A DNA stretch of 11,324 nucleotides from an uncultured Paenibacillaceae bacterium (GTDB lineage: Bacteria > Bacillota > Bacilli > Aneurinibacillales > Aneurinibacillaceae). Shown piece after piece: positions 1-6,295 of the stretch. Position 1 is the first letter of the stretch. The number at the start of each line of letters is the position of its first letter. The stretch spans positions 1-11,324 of the forward strand of contig CAMLDI010000068.1 of assembly GCA_946478845.1 (NCBI GenBank), in the 5' to 3' direction. The notes beneath the pieces were generated by a model. The model saw only the letters and a program-made list of their open reading frames with translations. It ran no database searches and had not been told where the DNA came from. The position numbers and the translations under genes are program-made.

Positions 1-95
1 GGATTGGGATCTTTTAACGCATATCTATCTAAAAAAATCTTCTCGCTAAGTCCCTCCAGTTGGTTTTTTGAACGGTTCGCTGCTGTAGCTCCCAT
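1..95 (-). CDS. nrdJ: Ribonucleotide reductase, probably class II (B12-dependent), N-terminal fragment
   Basis: Partial gene running off the left edge; only 31 codons are visible. It starts with ATG at 95-93 behind a very strong ribosome binding site (GGAGGAGG, about 101-108, reverse strand). The visible N-terminus contains LSEKIFLDRYALKDPN, which I recognise from memory as the start of adenosylcobalamin-dependent ribonucleoside-diphosphate reductases of Gram-positive bacteria. These cytoplasmic enzymes make deoxyribonucleotides without needing oxygen. The identification is supported independently by two NrdR-box-like sites upstream, since NrdR is the dedicated repressor of ribonucleotide reductase genes. 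The fragment is too short to see catalytic cysteines, so class II rather than class I is an inference, and a different gene cannot be fully excluded. Confidence 0.66.
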   Translation of the reverse strand, partial: MGATAANRSKNQLEGLSEKIFLDRYALKDPN

Positions 96-190
96 TTCTT
101 CCTCCTCCAATTCCATTGTTTTATCTGTTTGTACATGTATGTAAAGTTAGTAAACTTGGCAACCAAGCATGATTTTTTTCATGTTCTATT

Positions 191-219
191 AGAATACATT
201 GCTTGTCCTTAAGTGTCAA
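191..219 (-). promoter_or_regulatory. SigA-type promoter of the nrdJ-like gene
   Basis: Reading the minus strand, TTGACA (214-219) is followed after exactly 17 bp by TATTCT (191-196). This is a perfect -35 and a 4/6 -10 at optimal spacing. Transcription would start near 184 and give a leader of about 90 nt. The -35 hexamer lies inside the promoter-proximal NrdR-box-like site, so a bound repressor would block RNA polymerase. Confidence 0.65.
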
Positions 220-229
220 TATATAGTGA
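214..229 (-). promoter_or_regulatory. NrdR box, promoter-proximal
   Basis: A 16-bp site with core CAATATATAG (217-226) and flanks that partly fit the known NrdR consensus acaCwATATATwGtgt; on the minus strand it reads TCACTATATATTGACA. It overlaps the -35 hexamer of the nrdJ-like promoter. NrdR is the Zn-finger/ATP-cone repressor that binds paired sites upstream of ribonucleotide reductase genes when dATP is plentiful. The match is by eye and the flanks are imperfect. Confidence 0.65.
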
Positions 230-244
230 GACTGTTTTATTATT

Positions 245-260
245 ATTCAATATATAGACT
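245..260 (-). promoter_or_regulatory. NrdR box, promoter-distal
   Basis: Second copy of the same element, with the identical core CAATATATAG (248-257) and weaker flanks. It lies exactly 31 bp from the first copy, which is three helical turns, so both sites face the same side of the DNA. Known NrdR sites come in pairs with this phasing. The pair shares the 11-bp string TCAATATATAG (216-226 and 247-257). Confidence 0.62.
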
Positions 261-432
261 TTTTCTTCAATTTGTGCATTTAAAACCAGATCATTATGTA
301 AGCGTTCCAAATTCCCTTCTGCTGAATATATTAATTTAAGGGATAAAAAAACGTTTTCGTGAATAATGATTAAATACGCATCATTTATGAATTGCAAAAA
401 AGAAAATCCTCGAGTATCAAAGGAGTGTGTTA

Positions 433-585
433 ATGATGGAAGATCGATGCATTTATTGCGGAGAAGAATTGGTACTCTGGGAAAGGAATCGCGTATATTG
501 TTCTACATGTAGGGAATTAACTGAAGAACCCTATTCCGATGATGTGTATTACTCCGATTCAGAGTTACCAGAAGAAGTAGAGTAG
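433..585 (+). CDS. Small zinc-ribbon protein, 50 aa
   Basis: A short gene with an ideal ribosome binding site (AAAGGAG, 419-425, 7 nt before ATG 433; a second ATG follows immediately at 436). The product has two CxxC knuckles, CIYC at residues 6-9 and CSTC at about 24-27, 14 residues apart, a classic zinc-ribbon arrangement. An acidic tail rich in E, D, S and Y follows, with no membrane segment. It is probably a small cytoplasmic zinc-binding protein; its function and partners are unknown to me. It converges on yteA and ends 41 nt before a strong shared terminator hairpin. Ribosome site, paired CxxC motifs and terminator together make it a convincing gene despite its size. Confidence 0.75.
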   Translation: MMEDRCIYCGEELVLWERNRVYCSTCRELTEEPYSDDVYYSDSELPEEVE

Positions 586-626
586 TTTCTCGTCACCGGT
601 TTACTATTAGCTTAAATGAAAAACAA

Positions 627-661
627 GAATAAGGAAAGAGGGAACTCCTCTTTCCTTATTC
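627..661. terminator. Bidirectional intrinsic terminator between zinc-ribbon gene and yteA
   Basis: A perfect 15-bp inverted repeat, GAATAAGGAAAGAGG (627-641) and its complement (647-661), encloses a 5-nt loop. On the minus strand it is followed by a T-rich tract (TTGTTTTTCATTT), so it fits as the yteA terminator. On the plus strand the following CTTTTCC is a weaker tail but can serve the small gene. The hairpin overlaps the last codons and stop of yteA. Confidence 0.8.
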
Positions 662-1423
662 CTTTTCCACATACCCATCGTCTTCTGTATAATCCTCTAA
701 CAGGTCAGGGTTGCCAAGTACAGAAACCACACCGGCATCATCAAGATACTCTTCATATTCCTCATGCAAAGGATCATCCGTATTGACATCCACGTTTTTC
801 CCTTCCATATCGGTAATAAGAAATCCTTCAATATCTTCAACATAGCCCACCTTTTCATTGGATTCCACATACATATCACTGTAACTGAATTTAGATGGGT
901 CATAGAAATCAGAAGGCGTTTCTGCTGTTCCATATTTGGCTACATCTTGCCAGGCATCTTCTGCATCATACATGGTGGTATCTTCTTCATCATATTCAAA
1001 TTTGCCAAAGGCTGGACGTAGAATGTCTTCTTCCGCAGGGCGATTCTGGGAGATAAATTTTTCTTCCGCATGTTTAATGCAGCGCAGGGTAGTAGGCATG
1101 GCCTCTAATCGTTCATAAGGAATTTCTTCCTGGCACACTTGGCAACGGCCATAGGTGCCCTTATCAATGGATTGTAAGGCCCAGTTAATGTCCCAGGCTT
1201 CCTGTTCTGTATGTTCATTTAGGGCTATATCTTTTTCTCTTTCAAACAGTTCACTTCCCTGGTCTCCAGGATGATTATCATAACTGGACAGCTCTCCTAA
1301 TGATTCATGAATAGAAGCATTATCCAATCCATAATGATCATGTTCTTCTTGTCTTCGTTTAATATCTTCAAGTTCTTCTGTTAACAAATTTCGCAAGGTT
1401 TGCAGTTGTTCTTGTGTAAGCAA
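656..1423 (-). CDS. yteA: YteA family DksA/TraR-like zinc-finger protein, sporulation-associated
   Basis: A 255-aa protein of the YteA family, Bacillales relatives of DksA/TraR that are annotated as sporulation proteins. The N-terminus is helical and coiled-coil-like (about residues 3-30), followed by the conserved segment LSSYDNHPGDQGSELFEREK (about 45-64). A DksA-type zinc finger follows with ligands C94, C97, C115 and H118 (CxxC, 17 residues, CxxH). The remaining half is acidic and low in complexity. DksA-like proteins act in the RNA polymerase secondary channel, but that role is not shown for YteA. The start is TTG at 1423, chosen for the AGGAAGGGG ribosome site about 9 nt upstream; no ATG fits. 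The gene ends in a strong shared terminator. Confidence 0.85.
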   Translation of the reverse strand: MLTQEQLQTLRNLLTEELEDIKRRQEEHDHYGLDNASIHESLGELSSYDNHPGDQGSELFEREKDIALNEHTEQEAWDINWALQSIDKGTYGRCQVCQEEIPYERLEAMPTTLRCIKHAEEKFISQNRPAEEDILRPAFGKFEYDEEDTTMYDAEDAWQDVAKYGTAETPSDFYDPSKFSYSDMYVESNEKVGYVEDIEGFLITDMEGKNVDVNTDDPLHEEYEEYLDDAGVVSVLGNPDLLEDYTEDDGYVEKE

Positions 1424-1438
1424 TGAAATTAGCCCCTT

Positions 1439-1460
1439 CCTAAAAGGAGATTCTTTTAGG
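1439..1460 (-). other. Stem-loop in the yteA leader next to its ribosome binding site
   Basis: An 8-bp perfect inverted repeat, CCTAAAAG (1439-1446) and CTTTTAGG (1453-1460), with a 6-nt loop. On the minus strand its 3' arm runs directly into the yteA ribosome site AAGGGG. No U-tract follows, so it is not a terminator. It may stabilise the mRNA 5' end or affect translation; this is inference. Confidence 0.45.
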
Positions 1461-1464
1461 GCTT

Positions 1465-1494
1465 AGTATCCCCTTGCCACATGTAATAATGCAA
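1465..1494 (-). promoter_or_regulatory. Candidate promoter of yteA
   Basis: On the minus strand TTGCAT (1489-1494), an 18-bp spacer and GATACT (1465-1470) give a 4/6 plus 4/6 SigA-like match. It lies just after the gcvPB hairpin and would start transcription at the yteA leader stem-loop. It is weak by sequence, and a sporulation sigma factor might be used instead. Confidence 0.35.
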
Positions 1495-1534
1495 AGGTGC
1501 GGTTCCCTCTAATCAAGAGATCCGCACCTTTTTT
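1493..1534. terminator. Hairpin terminator after the gcv operon
   Basis: AAAGGTGCGG (1493-1502) pairs perfectly with CCGCACCTTT (1522-1531), a 10-bp stem, with an inner CTCT/AGAG pairing in the loop. It begins 6 nt after the gcvPB stop codon on the minus strand, where it is followed by a modest U-tract (TTTGCATTATT). The better T-run (1529-1534) is on the plus strand, so it may work in both directions. Confidence 0.65.
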
Positions 1535-1539
1535 ATAAA

Positions 1540-3000
1540 TTATTCCTTTGTATAACGAAGAACAGGCTTTCTTGCCGCAGTGACTTCATCCAGGCGGCTG
1601 ACCACTGTATTATGGGGTGCTTCCTGTACGATTTCCGGCGTTTCTTCCGCTTCTTTGGCAATTTGAATCATAACATTAATAAATTCATCCAGAGTTTCCT
1701 TAGATTCTGTTTCCGTTGGCTCAATCATTAAACATTCCTCTACGATGAGAGGGAAGTAAATGGTTGGCGGATGATAGCCAAAATCCAGAAGGCGTTTCGC
1801 AATATCCAGGGTGCGAACCCCCTGTTTTTTCTGTCTTCTGCCAGACAAAACAAATTCATGTTTGCATATTTGCGGGCATGGAACATCATAGTAAGGCGCT
1901 AATTGTTTCATCATGTAGTTAGCATTGAGTACGGCGTATTCAGATACAAGACGTAACCCTTCCGGCCCCATGGTGCGAATATAGGCATATGCCCGTACAT
2001 TGACCCCGAAGTTCCCATAATAGGCTTTGACCTGGCCTATGCTTTGGGGACGGTTGGTTTCCAAACGATAGATGTCTCCCTCTTTCACTATCATAGGGAC
2101 AGGGAGGAAAGGAAGCAATCCTTGTTTTACCCCAACAGGGCCTGATCCGGGACCGCCACCCCCATGGGGAGTAGAGAAGGTTTTGTGCAAGTTTAAGTGA
2201 ACCACATCAAAGCCCATATCTCCCGGACGCACTTTTCCTAAAATGGCATTGGCATTGGCCCCATCATAATACACAAGGCCTCCTGCTTCATGGACAATTT
2301 GCGTAATTTCTAATATATCTTTTTCAAAAATCCCCAGGGTATTAGGGTTCGTTAACATGAGGGCTGCCGTATTTGGGCCAACCACCTGGCGCAGGGATTC
2401 AATGTCAACATAGCCTTCTTCATTAGAAGCCACAGTGACAATATCAAAACCAGCTACTGCTGCTGAAGCAGGGTTCGTACCATGGGCAGAATCAGGAACG
2501 ATCACCTTAGTACGCTTTTCTCCCCTGCTTTCATGGTAAGCACGGATTAACATCAGTCCAGTCCATTCCCCATGGGCACCTGCTGCAGGTTGGAGGGTCA
2601 CTCCATCCATCCCTGTGATTTCTGCTAAATCTTCCTGTAATTCATAAAGAAGCTGAAGGGCTCCCTGTACAGTTTCTTCCGGTTGATAGGGATGAATCTG
2701 GCTAAATCCTGGGAAACGGGCTACATCTTCATTTATTTTGGGATTGTACTTCATGGTACAGGAACCTAATGGATAAAATCCAGAATCCACCCCATGATTA
2801 CGATTGGATAATTCCGTATAATGGCGCATTAATTGGAGTTCGCTGACTTCTGGTAATTCCGCTGGAACCTCACGGCGGAATCCTGGGGGAAGAAGGGAAT
2901 CCACATCCACATCTGGAACATCCAGGGCTGGCAAGTTATAGGCAACCCGACCCGGTTTGCATAGTTCAAAAATAAGAGCTTTTTCACTGGTTTTAGCCAT
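1540..3000 (-). CDS. gcvPB: Glycine dehydrogenase (decarboxylating) subunit 2, GcvPB
   Basis: This is the C-terminal, PLP-binding half of the split P protein, 486 aa, normal for Bacillales. With GcvPA it decarboxylates glycine and loads the aminomethyl group onto the lipoyl arm of GcvH. The PLP-site signature [20 protein letters not shown] (about 268-287) is intact and holds the Schiff-base lysine, K273. The substrate-region motifs [20 protein letters not shown] and [12 protein letters not shown] are also present. I start it at ATG 3000 because GGAGGG lies 8 nt upstream and the product then begins at a normal GcvPB N-terminus. The open frame extends to 3114 but that part is antisense-frame sequence within gcvPA. 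It overlaps gcvPA by 8 nt, implying coupled translation, and is the last gene of the operon. Confidence 0.96.
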   Translation of the reverse strand: MAKTSEKALIFELCKPGRVAYNLPALDVPDVDVDSLLPPGFRREVPAELPEVSELQLMRHYTELSNRNHGVDSGFYPLGSCTMKYNPKINEDVARFPGFSQIHPYQPEETVQGALQLLYELQEDLAEITGMDGVTLQPAAGAHGEWTGLMLIRAYHESRGEKRTKVIVPDSAHGTNPASAAVAGFDIVTVASNEEGYVDIESLRQVVGPNTAALMLTNPNTLGIFEKDILEITQIVHEAGGLVYYDGANANAILGKVRPGDMGFDVVHLNLHKTFSTPHGGGGPGSGPVGVKQGLLPFLPVPMIVKEGDIYRLETNRPQSIGQVKAYYGNFGVNVRAYAYIRTMGPEGLRLVSEYAVLNANYMMKQLAPYYDVPCPQICKHEFVLSGRRQKKQGVRTLDIAKRLLDFGYHPPTIYFPLIVEECLMIEPTETESKETLDEFINVMIQIAKEAEETPEIVQEAPHNTVVSRLDEVTAARKPVLRYTKE

Positions 3001-4345
3001 GCTGGATTCCCTCCAATCCCTGGACAAGAGAGTCAATTTCTTCTTTCGTACGCAATTCAGTGACTGCCAACAACATATGATTCTCCAATTCCGGATAGGT
3101 ACGGGATAAATCATAGCCTCCTATGATTTTTTGCTGTAACAACCCTTTATTAATGTCAGATACAGCAACAGGGGTTTTTACTACAAATTCATTAAAGGTA
3201 GGTGAAGTAAAGGCCACTTCATACCCTGCTAGGTTTTCAATTTGTGTTTTCGCATAATGGGCTTTTTTCAAATTCAATGCAGCCATTTCCTGTACCCCTT
3301 CTTTGCCAAGGGCGGTCATAGCAACTGCTGCAGCCAGGGCATTAAGGGCCTGGTTGGAACAAATATTGGAGATGGCTTTCTCCCGGCGAATGTGCTGTTC
3401 ACGGGCTTGCAGAGTTAAGACAAATCCTCTGCGTCCTTTGTCATCTTTGGTTTGCCCCACAATCCGCCCTGGGATTTGGCGCATTAACTCTTTTTTCACG
3501 GCGAAATATCCACAATGGGGACCGCCAAAATTCATAGGCATCCCAAATGGCTGGGCCTCCCCTACAACGGCATCAGCACCGAAGGCCCCAGGGGGTTGCA
3601 ATAAGCCAAGGGACAGAGGATTAGCAGTAACAATGAATAACCCTTTATGTTGATGGGCAATTTTTTCAATTCTCCTTAAATCTTCAATGCCTCCAAAAAA
3701 GTTGGGATACTGCACTAAGACTGCAGCTGTATCTCCATCTGCAGCAGCTTCTAAGGCAGATAAATCCGTTAATCCGTTAAAGGTATCCACTTCCACCAGT
3801 TCCAGGTTTTGCCCGTGGCAATAAGAGGCAAGGACAGCCCGATATTCAGGATGAACGGCTTTTGAAACCACAATTTTCTTTTTGCGGGTTTTGCCTGCGG
3901 CCATTTTAGCAGCTTCCGCTAAAGCAGTGGCTCCATCATACATAGAAGCATTAGCAACATCCATTCCTGTTAACTCACAAATCATCGTTTGGAATTCGAA
4001 AATAGCCTGAAGTTCTCCCTGGCTTATTTCCGGCTGGTAAGGGGTATAGGCGGTATAAAATTCAGAGCGGGAAATCACATGATTGACCACACTAGGAATG
4101 TAATGGTCATAGGTCCCAGCCCCAAGGAAGCAGGCGTACTGGTCTGCACTCACATTTTTGCGGGCTAAACTAGCCATGGTATGAAGGACTTCCGGTTCTG
4201 ATTGGGCAGCAGGAATGTTTAAATCCTGGGTCAAACGTACACTCTCCGGAATATCAGAAAACAGTTCATCGATCTGGGAAATCCCAAGAGCAGCAAACAT
4301 TTCTTTTTGATCTTCCGCAGTTACAGGAAGGTATCGATATACCAC
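2993..4345 (-). CDS. gcvPA: Glycine dehydrogenase (decarboxylating) subunit 1, GcvPA
   Basis: N-terminal half of the split glycine decarboxylase (P protein), 450 aa, close to the usual length. It forms the heterotetrameric P enzyme with GcvPB. Family motifs are present: a start typical of the family (MVYRYLPVT), [16 protein letters not shown] (about 72-87), [14 protein letters not shown] and the glycine-rich [15 protein letters not shown] segment. It has no PLP lysine of its own, as expected. The start is GTG at 4345, only 2 nt after the gcvH stop, with ribosome site GAGGAGG inside the end of gcvH. It overlaps gcvPB by 8 nt. The tight packing fits a P complex made in equal amounts. Confidence 0.96.
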   Translation of the reverse strand: MVYRYLPVTAEDQKEMFAALGISQIDELFSDIPESVRLTQDLNIPAAQSEPEVLHTMASLARKNVSADQYACFLGAGTYDHYIPSVVNHVISRSEFYTAYTPYQPEISQGELQAIFEFQTMICELTGMDVANASMYDGATALAEAAKMAAGKTRKKKIVVSKAVHPEYRAVLASYCHGQNLELVEVDTFNGLTDLSALEAAADGDTAAVLVQYPNFFGGIEDLRRIEKIAHQHKGLFIVTANPLSLGLLQPPGAFGADAVVGEAQPFGMPMNFGGPHCGYFAVKKELMRQIPGRIVGQTKDDKGRRGFVLTLQAREQHIRREKAISNICSNQALNALAAAVAMTALGKEGVQEMAALNLKKAHYAKTQIENLAGYEVAFTSPTFNEFVVKTPVAVSDINKGLLQQKIIGGYDLSRTYPELENHMLLAVTELRTKEEIDSLVQGLEGIQHG

Positions 4346-4347
4346 GC

Positions 4348-4740
4348 CTATTCCTCCTCTTGAATCAATGCTTCATATTGCTCCACAGTTAATAATCCAT
4401 CCAATTGGGAAGGGTCGCTTAATTCCACAATAGCCATCCAGCCTTCACCATATGGATCGTTATTGACAATTTCAGGGTCATCTTCTAATGCTTCATTCAC
4501 TTCAACAACTTCTCCACTTACAGGACTGTATACATCAGATACCGCTTTAACAGATTCAACAGTTCCCATGCTTTCATCAACTTCTGCTCGATCCCCAACG
4601 CCAGGAAGTTCTACAAACACGATATCCCCTAAAGAGTGCTGAGCATAATCGGTAATGCCAATACGTACTTTGTTGTCTTCAATAACTTCAACCCATTCAT
4701 GTTCTTTGCTGTACTTTAAATTCGGTAATACTTTGCTCAT
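4348..4740 (-). CDS. gcvH: Glycine cleavage system H protein (lipoyl carrier)
   Basis: A 130-aa lipoyl carrier that shuttles the aminomethyl intermediate between the P, T and L proteins. The lipoylation site is intact: [18 protein letters not shown], with K65 as the lipoylated lysine. The N-terminal [10 protein letters not shown] and the [19 protein letters not shown] segment are typical. The start is ATG 4740 with AGGAGG 8 nt upstream, 12 nt after gcvT. H-like proteins also relay lipoate in Firmicutes such as B. subtilis. Having gcvH inside the operon differs from B. subtilis, where it lies elsewhere, and makes the operon complete apart from the L protein. Confidence 0.97.
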   Translation of the reverse strand: MSKVLPNLKYSKEHEWVEVIEDNKVRIGITDYAQHSLGDIVFVELPGVGDRAEVDESMGTVESVKAVSDVYSPVSGEVVEVNEALEDDPEIVNNDPYGEGWMAIVELSDPSQLDGLLTVEQYEALIQEEE

Positions 4741-4752
4741 GATTCTTGCCTC

Positions 4753-5850
4753 CTATTTTTTCTCTCGTTTATAAAAAGGTGTTGCCACCACTCTTGCTTT
4801 TACACGTTTATTCCGGATTTCTACATCTACTTCCTGCCCCAGGTTCCCGTATTCTTTATCTACCAAAGCAAGAGCAATATTTTTCTTTAAGGTTGGAGAT
4901 TGGGTTCCAGTGGTCACTTCCCCAACTTTATCATCTCCCACAAAAACAGGATAATGGGAACGGGCAATGCCACGGCCTACCATTTCCAGGCCCACCAGTT
5001 TACGGGGAGCCCCCTTTTCCATTTGTTCTTTCAAGGCATCCCGCCCAATGAAATCCCCTTTATCCAATTTAATAGCAAAGGTCAGGCCAGCTTCCACAGG
5101 TGAAATGGTCTGGCTTAATTCCTGGCCATAAAGGGGCATGCGAGCTTCAAAACGCAGGGTATCTCGGGCACCCAAACCGCAGGGAAGCACATTATCCCCA
5201 CCTGCATCTATTATTTTCTTCCAGAGGAGAGGAGCCTCCTCAGGCTTCACATACAATTCAAATCCATCTTCCCCCGTATATCCGGAACGGGAAACCAGTG
5301 CGTTAATTCCGGCTAGCTTTACGTCAGGGATAAAGTGAAAATATTTTATTTGGGAAAGGTCTGTTTCCGTTAATTTCTGTAAAATAGATTCAGAAAGAGG
5401 ACCCTGTAAAGCCAATTCTGCTACCTTTTCTGAAATGTTTTTCAAGGTAACATCTCCAGCAAGATGTTCTTCCATCCATTTTACATCTTTTTCAATATTG
5501 GAAGCGTTAATGACAAGAAGATAATGGTCGTTGGCATATTTATAGACAAGAAGGTCATCTACGGTGCCGCCATCAGGGTAACACATAATCGCATACTGGG
5601 CTTTATATGGGACTAGCTTGGAAGCATCATTGGTGGTAATTTTCTGCACAAAAGCAAGAGCATCTGGACCTTTTACTTCTACTTCTCCCATATGGGAAAC
5701 ATCAAATAAGCCGGCTTTTCCCCTTACGGCATGATGTTCTTCTAAAATGCTTGAAAATTGCACAGGAAGATCCCAACCGCCAAAATCAATGGTTTTTGCT
5801 CCGTGTTCTTTATACACAGGATACAGAGGGGTTTGTTTTAATGAAGACAA
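4753..5850 (-). CDS. gcvT: Aminomethyltransferase (glycine cleavage T protein)
   Basis: A 365-aa T protein that moves the methylene group from aminomethyl-lipoyl GcvH to tetrahydrofolate, releasing ammonia. Diagnostic segments are the N-terminal [33 protein letters not shown], the DDLLVYKY segment near residue 100, [15 protein letters not shown] (about 190-204) and the folate-region [20 protein letters not shown]. Length is normal. The start is TTG at 5850, with AAAGGAGG about 9 nt upstream and no suitable ATG; the first residues then fit the family. It is the first gene of gcvT-gcvH-gcvPA-gcvPB and lies just below a tandem glycine riboswitch with a terminator, so expression should rise with glycine. 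Confidence 0.97.
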   Translation of the reverse strand: MSSLKQTPLYPVYKEHGAKTIDFGGWDLPVQFSSILEEHHAVRGKAGLFDVSHMGEVEVKGPDALAFVQKITTNDASKLVPYKAQYAIMCYPDGGTVDDLLVYKYANDHYLLVINASNIEKDVKWMEEHLAGDVTLKNISEKVAELALQGPLSESILQKLTETDLSQIKYFHFIPDVKLAGINALVSRSGYTGEDGFELYVKPEEAPLLWKKIIDAGGDNVLPCGLGARDTLRFEARMPLYGQELSQTISPVEAGLTFAIKLDKGDFIGRDALKEQMEKGAPRKLVGLEMVGRGIARSHYPVFVGDDKVGEVTTGTQSPTLKKNIALALVDKEYGNLGQEVDVEIRNKRVKARVVATPFYKREKK

Positions 5851-5902
5851 GAAACGCTTCCTCCTTTAAAAAGTCTTAGACTTTCTTATAAAGTGTAAAA
5901 AC

Positions 5903-5940
5903 AAAAAAAGACACAGATAGGGTATACTCCCCATCTCTGT
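5903..5940 (-). terminator. Riboswitch-controlled terminator of the gcv operon
   Basis: On the minus strand ACAGA and TGGGG (5929-5940, with a 2-nt GA bulge) pair with CCCTATCTGT (5913-5922) around a 6-nt loop. Seven U residues (5903-5909) and further U-rich sequence follow. Its 5' arm contains CAGAG (5935-5939), the 3' strand of the second aptamer's P1 stem. Glycine-stabilised P1 and the terminator are therefore mutually exclusive. Confidence 0.8.
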
Positions 5941-6115
5941 CCTGTTACCTGAGAGCTACCTGGTCCCTTACCTGAATCCAGTTTCCCCTTTGGTGGTTTG
6001 TTCAAAAAGACAAACTCTCTCCAGAGTTGCGTCCCATAGAAGTTCCTTTGCCTGAGAGATTGGAATGGGCTTGCTCCTTCGGCGACACGCTTTACCGTGT
6101 TCTCTCCTTCTATGG
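5935..6115 (-). ncRNA. Tandem glycine riboswitch upstream of gcvT
   Basis: Two glycine aptamers in the gcvT leader, read on the minus strand. Aptamer 1 spans 6034-6115: a perfect 9-bp P1 (CCATAGAAG/CTTCTATGG), a P3 hairpin ACACG/CGTGT, the hallmark CGCCGAAGGAGCAAGCCC and the 3' conserved CTCTCAGGCAAAGGAAC. Aptamer 2 spans about 5935-6026: P1 CTCTG/CAGAG, P3 GTTTGT/ACAAAC, a variant core CACCAAAGGGGAAAC, and CTCTCAGGTAACAGGACAGAG just short of the terminator. The linker between them is about 7 nt, as in known cooperative tandem glycine riboswitches. Glycine binding should stabilise P1 of aptamer 2 and prevent the terminator, an ON switch for glycine breakdown. The aptamers follow the family consensus; the switch direction is inferred from the overlap. 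Confidence 0.95.
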
Positions 6116-6295
6116 TCATCCGCACTTCATATAGGATTTGTTTATTCGTTAAGATTTAATCAATTCCATTCCATCCTAACATGAATCATTAAAATTTCAA
6201 GGGATTTTATGACAACTTTCAGCATAAATCTGCAAACTCCTACAAACACTACAACAAAGATACCAGGTTTGATGTCAAAGCAAAGGGTGGGAAGG

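Noticed and set aside
352..388. Sporulation-type (SigG-like) promoter for the zinc-ribbon gene, TGAATA with a CAT-containing -10
   Set aside because: The spacing is 16 bp and the -10 (CATTTAT) misses the expected final TA; it is indistinguishable from chance in AT-rich DNA.
209..397. A 62-codon open frame on the minus strand between the zinc-ribbon gene and the nrdJ promoter
   Set aside because: It would need a TTG start with no properly spaced ribosome site, and its end runs through the NrdR boxes and the -35 hexamer. The frame stays open upstream without a better start. The stretch 261-418 otherwise holds nothing I can support.
3001..3114. N-terminal extension of GcvPB by 38 codons
   Set aside because: It overlaps gcvPA coding sequence and gives a sequence unlike the family; the ribosome site GGAGGG supports the start at 3000.
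5886..6125. A 79-codon open frame on the minus strand upstream of gcvT
   Set aside because: It lies entirely over the tandem glycine riboswitch and its terminator; conservation there is RNA structure, not protein.
6126..6208. Promoter of the gcv operon on the minus strand (TATATG near 6128-6133, or TTGAAA-16-TAGGAT at 6173-6200)
   Set aside because: Neither has two good hexamers at good spacing; a promoter must be near but I cannot choose one.
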